Positions 12,680 through 24,760 of a stretch of 64,000 bases of DNA are shown here, one piece after another (the stretch's first letter is position 1; each line of letters opens with the position of its first letter). Source of the stretch: Arcuatula senhousia (taxonomy: Eukaryota > Mollusca > Bivalvia > Mytilida > Mytilidae); assembly GCA_963971305.1 (NCBI GenBank), contig OZ020307.1:53813702-53877701 (forward strand), given 5' to 3'. Position numbers and translations under genes: made by a program. A model generated the notes under the pieces. That model had not been told where the DNA came from and searched no databases. It worked only from the letters and a program-made list of their open reading frames with translations.

Positions 12680-14760
12680 TGAGAGATTTTATAGTACGGA
12701 CATGGGTCCGTTTTGTTAATTTTTAATTTTGAAGCGGACATGGGTCCGTTTGGTTAACTTTTTAATGATGAAACGGACATGGGTCCGTTTGGTTAATTTT
12801 TTAATGATGAAGCGGACATGGGTCCGTTTGGTTAATTTTTTAATGATGAATCGGACATGGGTCCGTTTGGTTAATTTTTTAATGATGAAACGGACATGGG
12901 TCCGTTTGGTTAATTTTTTAATGATGAAGCGGACATGGGTCCGTTTGGTTAATTTTTTAATGATGAAGCGGACATGGGTCCGTTTGGTTAACTTTTTAAT
13001 GATGAAGCGGACATGGGTCCGTTTGTTTAATTTTTTAATGATGAAGCGGACATGGGTCCGTTTGGTTAATTTTTTAATGATGAAGCGGACATTGGTCCGT
13101 TTGGTTAATTTTTAATTTTGAAGCACGGACATGGGTCCGTTTGGTTAATTTTTAATTTTGAGGCAAAGACATTGGTCCGTTTGGTTAATTTTTAATTTTG
13201 AAGCAAAGACATGGGTCTGTTTGGTTAATTTTTCAATTATAACGCACGGACATGGGTCCGTTATGTTAATTTTTTATTTTGGAGCACGGACACGGGTCCA
13301 TTTGGTAAATATTTGATTTTGAAGCCCGGACATGGATCCGTTTGGTTAATTTTTTAATTGTGAAGCACGGGCATGGTCCGTTTGGTTAATTATTTAAATT
13401 GAAGCACGGGCATAGTGTCTGTATGATTATTTTTTCATTTTGAAGCACAGGCATGGTGTCCGTTTGGTTGATTTTTAATTTTATAGCAATATAAATGACC
13501 TGGTGTCCGTTTAGTTAATTTTTAATTTTGAAGCAAGGCCAAGGACTTAGTGTTCAGTTGGCAAATTTTTTGATTTTGAAGTACGAGCATGGTGTCTGTA
13601 TGATTAATTTTTGATTTTGAAGTACGAGCATGGTGTCTGTATGATTAATTTTGATTTTAAAGTACGAGCATGGTGTCTGTATGATTAAATTTTGATTTTG
13701 AAGTACGAGCATGGTGTCGGATTATTTTTTAATTTTGAAGTACGAGCATGGTGTCTGTATGATTAATTTTTGATTTTGAAGTATGAGCATGGTGTCTGTA
13801 TGCTTAATTTTTTATTTTGAAGTACGAGCAATGGTGTCTGTATGATTAATTTTGATGTACGAGCATGGTGTCTGTAGGATTATTTTTTTATTTTGAAGTA
13901 CGAGCATAGCATGGTGTCTGTAAGATTAATTTTTGATTTTGAAGTACGTGCATGGTGTCTGTAAGCTTAATTTTTTATTTTGAAGTACGAGCATGGTGTC
14001 TGTAAGATTAATTTTTGATTTTGAAGTGCGAGCATGGTGTCGGATTAATTTTTGATTTTGAAGTACGAGCATGGTGTCTGTATGCTTAATTTTTGATTTT
14101 TTAAGTACGAGCAATGGTGTCTGTATGATTAATTTTGATGTACGAGCATGGTGTCTGTAGGATTATTTTATTTATTTATTTTTTTTTTTGAAGTACGAGC
14201 ATGGTGTCTGTAGGATTAATTTTTGATTTTGAAGTACGAGCATGGTGTCTGTAGGATTAATTTTTATTTTGAAGTACGAGCATGGTGTCTGTAGGATTAA
14301 TTTTTTATTTTGAAGTACGAGCATGATGTCTGTATGATTAATTTTTTATTTTGAAGTATGAGCATGGTGTCTGTATGATTAATTTTTGATTTTGAAGCAC
14401 GAGCAATGGTGTCTGTATGATTAATTTTGATGTACGAGCATGGTGTCTGTATGATTAATTTTGATGTACGAGCATGGTGTCTGTGGGATTAATTTTTTAT
14501 TTTGAAGTACGAGCATGGTGTCTGTAGGATTAATTTTTTATTTTGAAGTACGAGCATGATGTCTGTAGGATTTAATTTTTAATTTGAAGTATGAGCATGG
14601 TGTCTAGGATTAATTTTTATTTTTAAGTACGAGCATGGTGTCCGTTTGGTAAATTCAATAATTTTGGAGCAAGGACTTGGTGTGTTTTTTGGTGAATTTT
14701 TAATTTTGACTAAAGTAAACATATGGTGTCCGTCTTGGTAATTTATAATTTCAGAAGCAT
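12680..14760 (+). repeat. Minisatellite of ~30-40-bp units, in blocks of different variants
   Basis: 12690-13120 is nearly homogeneous: a ~39-bp unit with CGGACATGGGTCCGTTTGGT, itself partly palindromic (CGGAC..GTCCG). 13120-13560 holds diverged intermediates. 13560-14640 is dominated by another version with TACGAGCATGGTGTCTGTA and GATTAATTTTTGATTTTGAA. The unit length is a multiple of three in the first block, which gives a spurious 128-codon open frame (12729-13115) of repeated MKRTWVRLVNFLM; I do not treat it as a gene. Confidence 0.9.
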
Positions 14761-17319
14761 GGATGGTGTCGTCCGTTTTGTTGATTTTTCCCTTTGAAGT
14801 ACGAGCATGTTGTCCAGACGGATGGTGTTGCTCGTTTGGTTCATATTTTGATTTTTTTTTTAGTACGGATGGTATAATACGTAGCTTGGCAATTTATATT
14901 TTAAGTGCGGATGCTGTCGTCCGTTTGTTTATAGAATTTAAAATCATTTAGCGGATAGTGTCGCCTCGGTTGTTGAATGACGTTTCGGAGAATGGACCTC
15001 GAAATTAGAGTGGATTGTGCCACCGCTGTTTGATATGATTGGGGTTTAACCTGGTACAATTTTGTTGTATTCTTGTGGTCAGAATGGATGCTGATTTTAT
15101 CGGTTATATTCTATATGTATATTCTGAAGCGGCTTAAATGTAAAAAAAAAACAAAAAAAAAACATGTTCTCGTCCAGTAATATATCGACTCACGACATGC
15201 TTGGATCAATTATGTTTATGTAGTGTATTTTAATTTACTTGTAGATGGTTGAACATCACCTTGGAAGTTCTTAGCAGTTGGCTCCTTAATGGTTAATTTA
15301 GTTGAAGGATCGAAAGGGTAAGATTTAGATGCTGTGGAGCAATGCATATTGTGTTTTTTAAAGTTTGTAATTAATACTTTAGTTTAAGATATTGTTGAAC
15401 ACAATCTAGTTTCATGTACGTTTTTTCATCGCGGGAAAACATAAAGAAAAAAAAAACTGGCTCTTTCAGGGACTTTAAGAGCTTTTATGTTCTAGCTATA
15501 GATAGTTCATGTTTTTGCGTCGGGGCATTATCTCGTCCCGAATTGCCATGTATGTCATGGGTGTTGTACAAATTGGAAGTTAAAGTTGAATGTCTAGTAT
15601 GTTTAAATGGTTTAGTAACAGATACTTGTATGTGACATAGGGTTTGCGTTTCTTATAGGTATATTGAGTTATATATATTTAGTAGCATATTATGTCGTTT
15701 TGTAGGCATTGAAAGATCGGAGCCAGTTTCGGTTAACAACACAGGTGTAACTATATAACGTCTGCAAGTGGGATCTCGAAGGGAGACATCAGTAATTGGA
15801 AAATGATTTGGATGATAGGCAGGGACGTAAAAACGTCAGAGCTATGACTGGAAGACCTAAATTGATGCCTGTTAGTGTCCTTGATGCCGCCTTGAAGGTT
15901 CTATAGCTTAGTGCTCGATCATAAAACGAACCATCCGGAAATTGAGTTCTATAGTAAAGCTTTCCAGGCATATAAACAATTTGAAGCGCATGATGATACT
16001 TGTAACTTATTTTAACTTTGAGGACCTTGTTGTATACTCAGAAATTTCAAGTGCTACGTTTACTGTAAGAATAATTGACTTGAGATAGTTTTCTAATTTC
16101 CATTCCAGGGAATCTAATCCTTAGTGGCTTATGTCACGCGGAATGGGGGTTGGAGAGCTTTTTCTCTGTAATTTCCTTTTGAAAATTTTTCATCTATCTC
16201 TTTATACAATGATATATTTATAACATTTTTATTGTAAACTGATCATGCTAAAATTAGTCAATCAATTGAAGTTGAGATTTTCTTTTGATCCTACTTTTTG
16301 TTGACCATGAATTTTTTGTTGAAACTACAGAGGAGAAGTTCTTCAACCTCCTAATCGGTTTTACAAAGCAGAGAATGTTTTTGAAAGCTATAATTTTTAT
16401 GAAGAATAATTTCCTGTGAAAAGTTACAGTATTGGGGGACAAACGTTCACATTAATCAATTAAATCATTGTTGAAATGTTGAAACGCTAAGGAAGAAGCC
16501 TTTTAGTTAGACCGATTAAAATGTTATTATACAGGCTAAATCTTTTGTTATGTTATAATGTACAGGAAATTCGGTGAAATTTCGATTCTGAATGCCGAAA
16601 GTTTGCAAATTTATTTTCATAGATAGGGAAAAGCCTTTTCTCAATTTTATTTTGTGGTGGCCATATATTTATAAGTAGGGTTTTGGATTTAGGCTGGGAT
16701 ATCGGTTAATTACTATCAACGTTTTGGTGATATAAAACTGGGCTTATTTTCAATATTGCGAATGATAACCCGGGGACAAAAAATATTGACTGATAGTTTT
16801 GCCGTTTCATTTGTCAGTTTGTACTGTATATTTGTGAATAAATTTGTTGCATTATTATTTGTTTTATTTTAAGATTGGATTTATGCCTTATTGACATTTA
16901 AAGGGTGAGATGAGGTTTAAATTGGTGTAAGCAAATTTTTGATAAGGTCAAAATGATGGTCTACGTTTCATTGAAAGACTCGTTAGTAAAGCTGTGGCTG
17001 AAAATGAGAATAAAGGTGCCACTATCGGGCACAATTTACACATGTTTACTTTATTTCAATCTAATCCTATATTTGTTTGTGAACAAGTTTATGGCGCAAC
17101 ATTGATATTTTGGTATGTGGTTGCTTTAGAGTTGGTACAGATCAGTTTTTAAAGCATTTCATCGGTATGCCCCTGCAACCACGATCTACTGATTTTGTGA
17201 TTTCTTTCTGATTTGGCTTAATGCTATGGTTTGTTCTCAAGTCTGTTAAACTTGAAGCAGGCATGGTACACCATTGATTTTATGCAATTGCGTTAGCTTC
17301 AGTGCAAATTTAGTTTTTG
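14761..17319. other. Non-coding interior of the 6.1-kb element
   Basis: AT-rich with scattered short open frames and no recognisable protein. Decayed minisatellite units continue to about 15100. Nothing else recognised. Confidence 0.5.
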
Positions 17320-17790
17320 TCTCACCTGCGACGAATAGCAAGACCTAGGTATTATTTTCCGGCGGTGATGTCGTAAACTTTTTGTAAGACTTTTTTGGAC
17401 AATGAAAACTGCTTGAATTGCTTGAAAAGTATAATTGCTAGGCATCTGATATTGCGTATACAGACAGTTAAGGTTATGGTCTACGTAACTGTTACAATGC
17501 CGTGTGATATTGACCCCATTTTCACGCTCCAGTGACTCTGAACTTAGGTCGTTTTTTCAGGCCGTGAACTTTTTTTATAAGGTTTTTGTGGACAATGAAT
17601 TACTTGGTGATATAAAAGATAGGAATCTGATATTGAGTAAACAGACAAATGAGGTTATGGTCTACCATGCCGTGTGGCATTGACCCCATTTTCACGCTCT
17701 AGTGACTCGATAACCTTAGGTCTTTTTCAGGCGGAAAACATTTTGAAATAATTTTGTGTATATTGAATGGCTTGAAAAGTATAGATATTG
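17320..17790 (-). mobile_element. Pearl-like element, reverse copy of the 9431-10610 family
   Basis: Begins with the family's right end in reverse (GTCTCACCTGCGACGAATAG, then TTATTTTCCGGCGG), followed by about two core units in reverse (AGGCATCTGATATTG; CCATTTTCACGCTCCAGTGA). It is nested inside the 6.1-kb element. Confidence 0.75.
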
Positions 17791-18129
17791 GGTATACAGG
17801 CGGATGATATATATATATATTGCACGGTCTACTGCTGACTTAGGAATTTTTGTATACTGATTTGGCATACTCTTCTGTCTATTTAACAAATAGCGTTGGC
17901 GTTTATGACATATCATTGATATTTGGTTGGCTGTTTTCATAAGCATCAGTACTGGTCTATTCGAGGAAGATATCATCTACATATACGCCCCTACATGGTC
18001 TACTGACTATAAGGGTTCTTGCTCCTTTGGCTATATATTAATGCTTTTTTTCTAGTCTTTTTATGCGAATAGATAATGGTACATTTCATATGTCGTCTGT
18101 CTCGGTGATAATTTTTGGCAGTGGTGTTC

Positions 18130-18290
18130 AACCTTGTGTATAAAATTTTTAGTCTTAGTCGGGCCAACGCAAGACGGCGATCGGTGACCGGTGATCTGGT
18201 AATCTTGGTGACTGCTAGCTGTTTTCCTTTTATGATTTTGTTTTGGGTTGGTTGCGTTGCGTACGCCTATCTCACATCTCTTTATCGTCT
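18130..18290 (+). repeat. Dispersed-repeat fragment paralogous to 3150-3290
   Basis: Shares GCAAGACGGCGA, CTGTTTTCC and GCGTACGCCTAT-type blocks with 3150-3290 in the same order. Degenerate and non-coding. Confidence 0.7.
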
Positions 18291-18582
18291 ACAGTGTTGA
18301 TATTTGGTATACAGTTGCATGTTAATCAAATGAATATACATATGCATGGTAGGTCAATTTATGGGTAATTTTCAGGATTGTATTCAAAATTTACTTTTGT
18401 ATATTGGCTAGACATATTTAAGATACAAGTTTGGGTGAGTTTTGAGTTTTGGGGGTTTTGTGGTGAGTGTGAAATAGTTACTGATTTCACATAACAAAGG
18501 ATGATTAATGCGTATCAAATTTTCACCTCCAATACTAATACAATCTAGTTACTTGGAGTGTGATGGCTCTTAGGATAATCAT

Positions 18583-18875
18583 TTATCCTAAGCGACATCA
18601 CACGAGAAGTCACGAGATCTATCAATTTAAATCATTCTTCGAAACGCAGTCAGGTTATGGATTGAAAGTGATTCTTTTCTCTCGATTAAGCTGTGGTTAT
18701 GACTATGGTTGTGGTTATGAAGGGGTTTAGGCTTATGAATCTGTAATTTTTCCCACCGCCCCACCCTGTTTTATTTGACCAGTGTTTCACACTCCAGGAA
18801 CTGGATGCTCCTCAAATTTTCACCTCCAATACTAATACAATCTAGTTACTTGGAGTGTGATGGCTCTTAGGATAA
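18583..18875 (+). mobile_element. 0.29-kb internally deleted copy of the same inverted-repeat transposon
   Basis: Its first 69 bp (18583-18651) match the first 69 bp of the 6.1-kb copy (12452-12520) with no difference by eye. Its last ~63 bp (18813-18875) match the long copy's right end (18516-18578). Only four bases (TCAT) separate the two elements, and TCAT recurs after the short copy (18876-18879). The interior of ~160 bp is short and partly purine/pyrimidine biased. This is a textbook MITE relation, with parent and derivative side by side. Confidence 0.8.
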
Positions 18876-18879
18876 TCAT

Positions 18880-19163
18880 TCAAACAAAATGGTGGATTAA
18901 ACCAGGTTTTATGGCGCCAAACCTCCCTCTTACATTGCGATCTTAGGATCCGGTAATGACCATAGAACACAACATATTGAGGTGATCATCTCAGTACAGC
19001 AGACCAGTCAAACACTAATTAAAACAATTAACTATCATATCTTTTAAGTCAATTTTGAACTTTTCTGCTAGTGGCTGATAACGAAGAAAGATTTTTTAGG
19101 GATCGTATGAGACGTATTTTCTTATAGCCTTGTTCCAAAAGACGGTCACGAAGAAATCGGTGT
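18880..19163 (-). pseudogene. Penelope-like element 3' fragment (second half)
   Basis: The minus strand encodes HRFLRDRLLEQGYKK, IRSLKN and SATSRKVQN up to a stop at 19049, the C-terminal end of the reverse-transcriptase ORF. The same passage is in the plus-strand copy near 44070-44170. The 3' untranslated part continues to 18880 and resumes at 12451 beyond the inserted transposons. Confidence 0.8.
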
Positions 19164-19370
19164 ACATGAAAAAAACCCAGTTCCAATGGAATATCTTTCA
19201 TTTGCTCTGCGATTCTCGAAAAAAAAGTTAATCTGGTTGGTCCTTGATTGGCGTGATAATATGCATCTTTCGTATCCGTATCTAATAAAACAAGAAATCG
19301 TTCACCTGACTTCAATGACTGATGGAATGAATATTTGAGGGTATCTGAGGATCCATTAAAGGATTATCAT
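19164..19370 (-). pseudogene. Unidentified coding-like fragment joined to the Penelope-like tail
   Basis: The minus strand reads in frame with the Penelope fragment as SGERFLVLLDTDTKDAYYHA, NQGPTRLTFF and AEQMKDIPLE, with further sensible residues (SSDTLKYSFHQSLK) just upstream. Composition looks like real protein rather than random AT-rich translation, but it is not part of the other Penelope copies here. I do not recognise the family. It may be a transduced or captured host exon, or a diverged part of the element. Confidence 0.35.
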
Positions 19371-20097
19371 ACAAACTTGACAGAGAGTTGTTCAACAAGT
19401 TTGATTCAATGGAGAGTTTTGAATAGCTTTTATAGCTTTGAATGCTGAAGAAGGATGGTTGTTTCGGATTTTCTCCATTTCTTATACTTTTCTTAGCTAA
19501 AAGCTATGGTCTGATCCCCTGTTCTATTTTTATCAACAGCGGCAAAATGATTGTCTGGTCTGCACAAATTGCACAAACTTGGTAGAAGATCTCCCGAAAA
19601 TCAAGTGTACAAAGTTTAAGAGCAATCATTTCCAGTGGTTTTAGAGAAAAAGATCATTGATGAAAAATGAACGGACGATTGTCTCTTGATAATGAAAAAA
19701 GCTCACCCGACCCTTCGGTAAGTTGAGCTAATTAAAAACACAAAACATTCATGACACTTGGTAAATGAAATATCATTTTAGGGTTGTTATATACAATTGT
19801 GTTAAACATTTAATAGCGTGCTTCATGTTTAAAATGTGCGTAAAGAACCACGATTTTACACACCAAAGAAACCTACAAAATATTGCATTCAACGTATATA
19901 ATTACATTCCGTAAAAAATATTCAAGTGTTTCCACATGTATCGCACAAAATGCAATAAGCATTCTTTTAATGTTACTCCGCGTAAGTCGTTGTCAAGGTC
20001 CCATGTGTTGTTTAGTTTTATCGAGGAATGAAACTTCATGACCGAAATGCTATTAACCAATCGAAATCGCTGTTATAAATATGTAATTATTATACTA
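19371..20097. other. Non-coding; right end of a GCTCACC-type element
   Basis: No gene. Positions 19680-19735 carry the right terminus (AAGCTCACCCGACCCTTCGG then GTTGAGCTAA) of the family described at 20468, without a recognisable left end. 19990-20090 weakly resembles the duplicated sequence at 40200 (TTATCGAGGAATGAAA). Confidence 0.5.
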
Positions 20098-20304
20098 CTG
20101 TGGATTCATTTATTTTCGTGGGTAAACATTTTCGTGGTTTACTCATAAAAGACATTTCGTTGGAATTCTAATTTCGTGGTTTGTTCATAATGCTTATAGT
20201 TATAAATATGAAAATGACACTTCGTTGGATATTTATTTTCATTGTTGACTGTTACCCAGGAAAACCACGAAATGTGTATCCCAAGAATGATAATGAAACC
20301 ACAG
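20098..20304. mobile_element. MITE with CTGTGG..CCACAG ends
   Basis: About 207 bp. The ends CTGTGGATTCATTTATTTTC and, in reverse, CTGTGGTTTCATTATCATT form an imperfect inverted repeat between TA dinucleotides. The inside repeats TTTCGTGG and CCACGAAA in both orientations. TA flanks fit a Tc1/mariner-type MITE. Confidence 0.7.
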
Positions 20305-20467
20305 TATAACCAATTGTTAAAAAATATGGCTTGTTTTGATTGAGTTTTCCCCCTCGTTGATTTTATTTTTTTCGACTGGCTGCACAAATGCATATTTACA
20401 CAGGAGTCATGTTAATATCAAAACTTAAAGTATAAAACAACAACAAACGAACTACTCGTCAAAATAA

Positions 20468-22430
20468 AACTAGAGGCTCCCTGGAGCCTGAATCGCTCAC
20501 CTTGTATTCGATGATACTTATAAGCTGGATATTTTAACAAACGACTGCTACTCTGTGGAATAATCAATTTTAATGTTCTAAGGGAAAAAACTCCTATCAA
20601 GGAAGGTCTTACAACTTTAACCCCATTACATAATTTTAAGATCTTTATATGCTTAACCATATGCAATTTAAATTTTTCAAATATCTTGTATAGTTTTCAA
20701 GATATTAGTCTAAAAAGAGCAAAATTTGAAAAAAAAGAAGAAAAGGGCAATAACTCCTACAACCATTGTCAAATCTTCTTCAAAACTTCAGGGCAGGTAG
20801 ATCTTGATGTGCTGATCATTATAACTCAAACAGAATTTTGACATCTGTTACCATTTTTGAGCAATTTGCAAAATACTGCAATTTACCCTTATGTTCTATT
20901 TTTAGCCATGGCGGCCATGTTTTTTGTTGAATCAAAATTTCGAACTAGTCTACTCTAACAGGACTGAAGCTAATTAGTTTTTGTGCTGTTTCAATGGTAT
21001 TGGCAAAATTTGATTTTGCCTTTTCGGACTTTGACCTTCATTTGTACCTCTAAGTTTCCTTTTTGCTTCATACTTGTTGTAGTGTATACATGTACATGTA
21101 TGTAATAACTTTTATCTAAAAAATCTTTTTTTAGACGTGCTATCGTTGATTTACCTCGGAATAACCAGTTTGAATTGATTAATACATGTATAGATTTGTT
21201 TGTTTAAGAGCACAAGAGGCTCCCAGGAACTGAATCGCTCACCTGGCATATGTACCTGAAGTAAAGGTTATTACGCAAAATCTATTTGACATTGAATGGG
21301 TCATAAGTTCAAATAAGGGGGTCATCTGACAATATGGTTTAACTCAATGTAGATATTATTGTACAGAGTAATGTTTTAACAATTGAAACCTTTAATAAGT
21401 TTCTTTCCTTCAATATTCTAAGAGGAAAAATCCTTAAAATGAACAGTGTTACAACTTTGACCTTATTTCATATTGTGTAGATCATGATATGCTTAACAAA
21501 ATGCAATTTACATTTCTTAAATATTTCATATAGACTTTAAGATATTGAGCTTAATACATTTTTGTAAGTGAAAAATTGATACAAATAAAAAAATAAAAGG
21601 GCAATAATTTTTTCATGGGTTGTTGGATCTTCTTCAAAATTTCAGGACTGGTTGATCATGAGATGTTGATCACTTTTCTTCTCAATCAGAATTTAAAAAT
21701 CTGTCACCCTTTTAGAGCTGTAAGTAAAAAAATGTAGTTTACCCAAATGTTCTATTTTTTTTTTCCACAGCGGCCATGTCTTACAACCCATCAAAAATCC
21801 CCACATCAGTTCTATACGCATAATGAGTTTAGTTTCAATTGGAATTATGCTGTCAGAGGAGTTAACATGTTCAATGTAATCATGAAATGCTGTGAAAATA
21901 CCTAATGCTTATAAACAACAACACCAAGTTTGGTTTCAATTGGAGTTAACGTCTTCAATGTAACGAGGAAATGCTGTGAAAAATTTTGACGTTCTAAGGG
22001 CAATAACTCTTATAAGGAGAGGTCCTACAACGTTGACCTTTTATATATTTTGTAGATCTTGATGTGCTTAAGTTAACAATATGCAATTTAAATTTCTCAA
22101 ATATCTTATATAATTTTTAAGATATTGAGAAAAAAAGGTGCAAAATTTGAAAAAAAAAATCCACAAAAACAATAACTCCTACATGGGTTGATTGATTTTC
22201 CTCAAAAATTCAGGGTTGGTAGATCTTGAGGTGCTGATTACTTTTATTTTGCCAGAATTTTGAGTTCTGTAGCCGTTTTTGAGTTATTTGCAAAAAACTG
22301 CTATGTTCTATTTTTAGTTTGGTTGCAATTGATTTTATGGCGTTAGAGGAGTTAACGTTTTAAAAAAATTACGGACGACGGACGCCAAGTGATGACAATA
22401 GCTCACCTTTCGGGTCAGTTGAGCTAAAAA
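20468..22430 (+). mobile_element. GAGGCTCC..GAGCTAAAA element(s), probably two nested copies
   Basis: Left ends (GAGGCTCCCTGGAGCCTGAA then CGCTCACC) occur at about 20471 and again at 21217. A single right end (GACGGACGCCAAGTGATGAC, AGCTCACCTTTCGGGTCAGT, GAGCTAAAA) lies at 22376-22427. Inner units repeat phrases such as GGGCAATAACTCCTA, TGTTCTATTTTTA and GATATTGAG. Non-coding. Full or near-full relatives are at 25941-27387, 30761-31847 and 36568-38070. Two left ends for one right end suggests nesting or a deletion. Confidence 0.75.
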
Positions 22431-22510
22431 AGTTCATTTGCAAATTTTATTCAAACACTTAAGAAAAACCTTAAAGTTTCCTACAGATACGACAGTTATA
22501 CTTGGACAAA

Positions 22511-24730
22511 ATGAATAATGCAGGTTTTTGTTTTCTTTTGTTCTTATATACACTTGTAGTAAATTATTCAAGTGGATTTTTGTTGCTGCAGAATTCCGTG
22601 ACAAGTAATTCTAATTTTGTGCTTCGTTCTGAATAGTACGAAGTCAAATATAATCTTAGAACCGAAAATAATTTGAAACTACTAGCTTAGCAGCTACAAC
22701 CGGAACTAAATACTCTTCATGCCAACTGGCCAAGGTGGGAGCTATTGAACAAAGAAATGACTCGGAGTGTCTTGTCTTGAAACGAAATACAGACATCTGG
22801 AAGATAAATATTCAAAGCTAGTATCCGAATTCGAATTAATGAAGGAAAACGTTGTTAAGCCACTTGTTTCGTATCTTAAGAATCAGACTAGCTCATGGAA
22901 AATGAAATTCACAATATTACTGCTCTTAAGGATGCTTGCTGGTCTTGTTCTGGTATTTCTATCATTTTTTCGGAATCCTCTGGTTGTGGGGGTTATGGGG
23001 TTAAATATTTTGCCCACGAACCCCCTATTTTCTTGTTATAAATGTCTTTAATATGCCATAAAGAGGTTGTAAACAAAGTTTTATCAAATCCTATTTAATC
23101 TGTCATGGGTTTTAACAGCTAAATAGTGCTAATGCTAAACCTATGAAAAAGTCAGAGAAAACCTTTTCCCGCCAAAACTTTACAGTCAACCTATCAAATT
23201 TTTTTGCTTATTTGATACCATTTACTATTATCTTTTCATTTAAGGCATCAAATTTGAAACCTATCTATTTTCAATAATAGAAGCGAACATCCTGAAGGAT
23301 ATGCAGACAGTTACGGCTTTACAACAGAATGTATCAAAAATAAATATGGAAGTGCAACAATTGGCATCAATCCAGCAACCAAGAGCCCAGGACTATTAAG
23401 CGGTATATAATTTGACAATAAACTCTGAAAAGAAACTAATAGAAAAATACAATCAGTGATAGACAACTTTCAGACAAGCTTAAATATCTCAATTTCAAAT
23501 TTAGAATACGAACTGTTATCACTTAAACACGAGCATATAATTTTTGCAGAACATGGTATAACTATCAAATTATATATTTATTTAATATTGCAATCAAAAT
23601 CAATCATTAAACATAAAATATAATGATATTACGTAATCGAAATACTTTTGTTGATCAGAAAAAAAGAGCAGATAAAAGCAGCTAGATATTCAACGGTGAA
23701 CGAAACACCGTAGAAGCAACGGTTCTGACTTTGTAAAGACATTTTTCAAAACAAAAGTTGGTTAAATGAGATGTATATGTACACAGGCAAATTTGACTGA
23801 TGAGAGGTTACTCCTTGAAATATCGATATATAGCATATCCAAATTAACCGTTTATACCCGCGTTTTGGTATTTGTAATTTTGAAACCACTGGGCGATAAC
23901 CGCTGCTGGTGGACCAGAGGTCCCCGAGGGTAATCACAAGCCTGGTAGTCAGACTTGTCTGACACGAATTACCATAAAATTTCTAATATATTGTCGCTGA
24001 AATTTCCGATTGTTAAATTCAAAATTGATGAAAACACCAGGTTTCTTTCCTTGTAATGCACATGGTCGATATCCTCGGTGCTGGATTTGGCTTCCTTGTT
24101 CGAACGTTTTGGTTTTGAGTACTTTTCGTTTTCAACAGTTTTGGATTTTGACCTTCCAATGTTTTGGTTTAAATGCTACTGATGAGAGGTTACTTCTTGA
24201 AATATCGATATATAGCATATCCAAATTAACCGTTTATACCCGCGTTTTGGTATTTGTAATTTTGACTCACATGAGTTTCACATAAAAAAAATCACTTGAA
24301 ATTACCCGAATCGGGCTTATATTACGTAAAACTCACATAAAAAGTTCTTGTAAAACACTAAAATTAGATAATTGGTACTTGCTATAGCATTAAAGGTATA
24401 TAAAAAAATATGCACACCACACTAAATCATTTCGGCTTGTTAGGTTCCAGCTAAAATGTTAAGTTTAAATTCGTATTCAAAAACAGCGTCGCGTATCAAG
24501 AAACAAGAGCAAGAAAGTGAGCATTAAGAATTGTACTTATCACCGTATTCTTTTCATAGGGAGCGGCGGAGCTTGGTCTTCTGGTTGGATTTTAAATGAA
24601 CAAGTCCGAAATTATTGACATTTGACCAAACCGGTCAATAAAACAAGTAGAAAATATGTTTCAAAGCTAATCTTCATCTTACATTTTCAGTTGCTGTAAC
24701 AGTGTGCACGTAGCAGGTGAGACAAATACA
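22511..24730 (+). pseudogene. Dead C1q-domain gene: signal peptide, coiled coil, truncated C1q exon
   Basis: ATG at 22511 opens a typical signal peptide (MNNAGFCFLLFLYTLVVNYS then SGFLL), ending at a stop near 22637. Coiled-coil segments follow in shifting frames: AKVGAIEQRNDSECLVLK near 22727; LETKYRHLEDKYSKLVSEF, LMKENVV, PLVSYLKNQTSS near 22776-22900; then ENEIHNITALKDA in another frame. A further coil (LQQNVSKINMEVQQLA) lies near 23320-23370. An acceptor TTTTCAG at 24684-24690 is followed by VAVTVCT and a stop, the start of a C1q terminal exon equivalent to 6489, destroyed shortly before the foldback element at 24761. This matches the architecture of secreted mussel C1q-domain proteins. 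Several frameshifts and stops make it a pseudogene. The exon grouping is inference. Confidence 0.75.
23797..23884 (+). repeat. 87-bp direct repeat, partner at 24178-24265
   Basis: CTGATGAGAGGTTACTCCTT through TTTATACCCGCGTTTTGG is repeated nearly identically at 24178-24265. Diverged relatives are at 25805-25870 and 36417-36490. The 24060-24265 copy has the full repeat from GATATCCTCGGTGCTGGATT onward. Confidence 0.8.
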
Positions 24731-24760
24731 GAATGATATGAATAATTTAAAGAGTATATA

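Larger units (their letters stand above)
12452..18578 (+). mobile_element. 6.1-kb terminal-inverted-repeat transposon copy, non-coding, minisatellite-bearing
   Basis: The left end (TTATCCTAAGCGACATCACA) and the reverse complement of the right end (TTATCCTAAGAGCCATCACA) form a ~21-bp terminal inverted repeat. The left end abuts CATT at 12448-12451 and the right end is followed by TCAT at 18579-18582, fitting a ~4-bp target duplication (boundary uncertain by one base). It sits inside a Penelope-like tail whose halves flank it. No transposase frame was found, so it is probably mobilised in trans. The interior holds the minisatellite 12680-14760, a reverse pearl-like element and a dispersed-repeat fragment. 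The superfamily is not assignable by eye. Confidence 0.7.

Noticed and set aside
12729..13115. 128-codon open frame of repeated MKRTWVRLVNFLM
   Set aside because: Product of a minisatellite whose unit length is divisible by three; it ends where the array diverges, and has no splice or domain support.
12680..14640. Possible CRISPR-like array
   Set aside because: Units are contiguous and degenerate with no unique spacers, there are no cas genes, and the context is eukaryotic.
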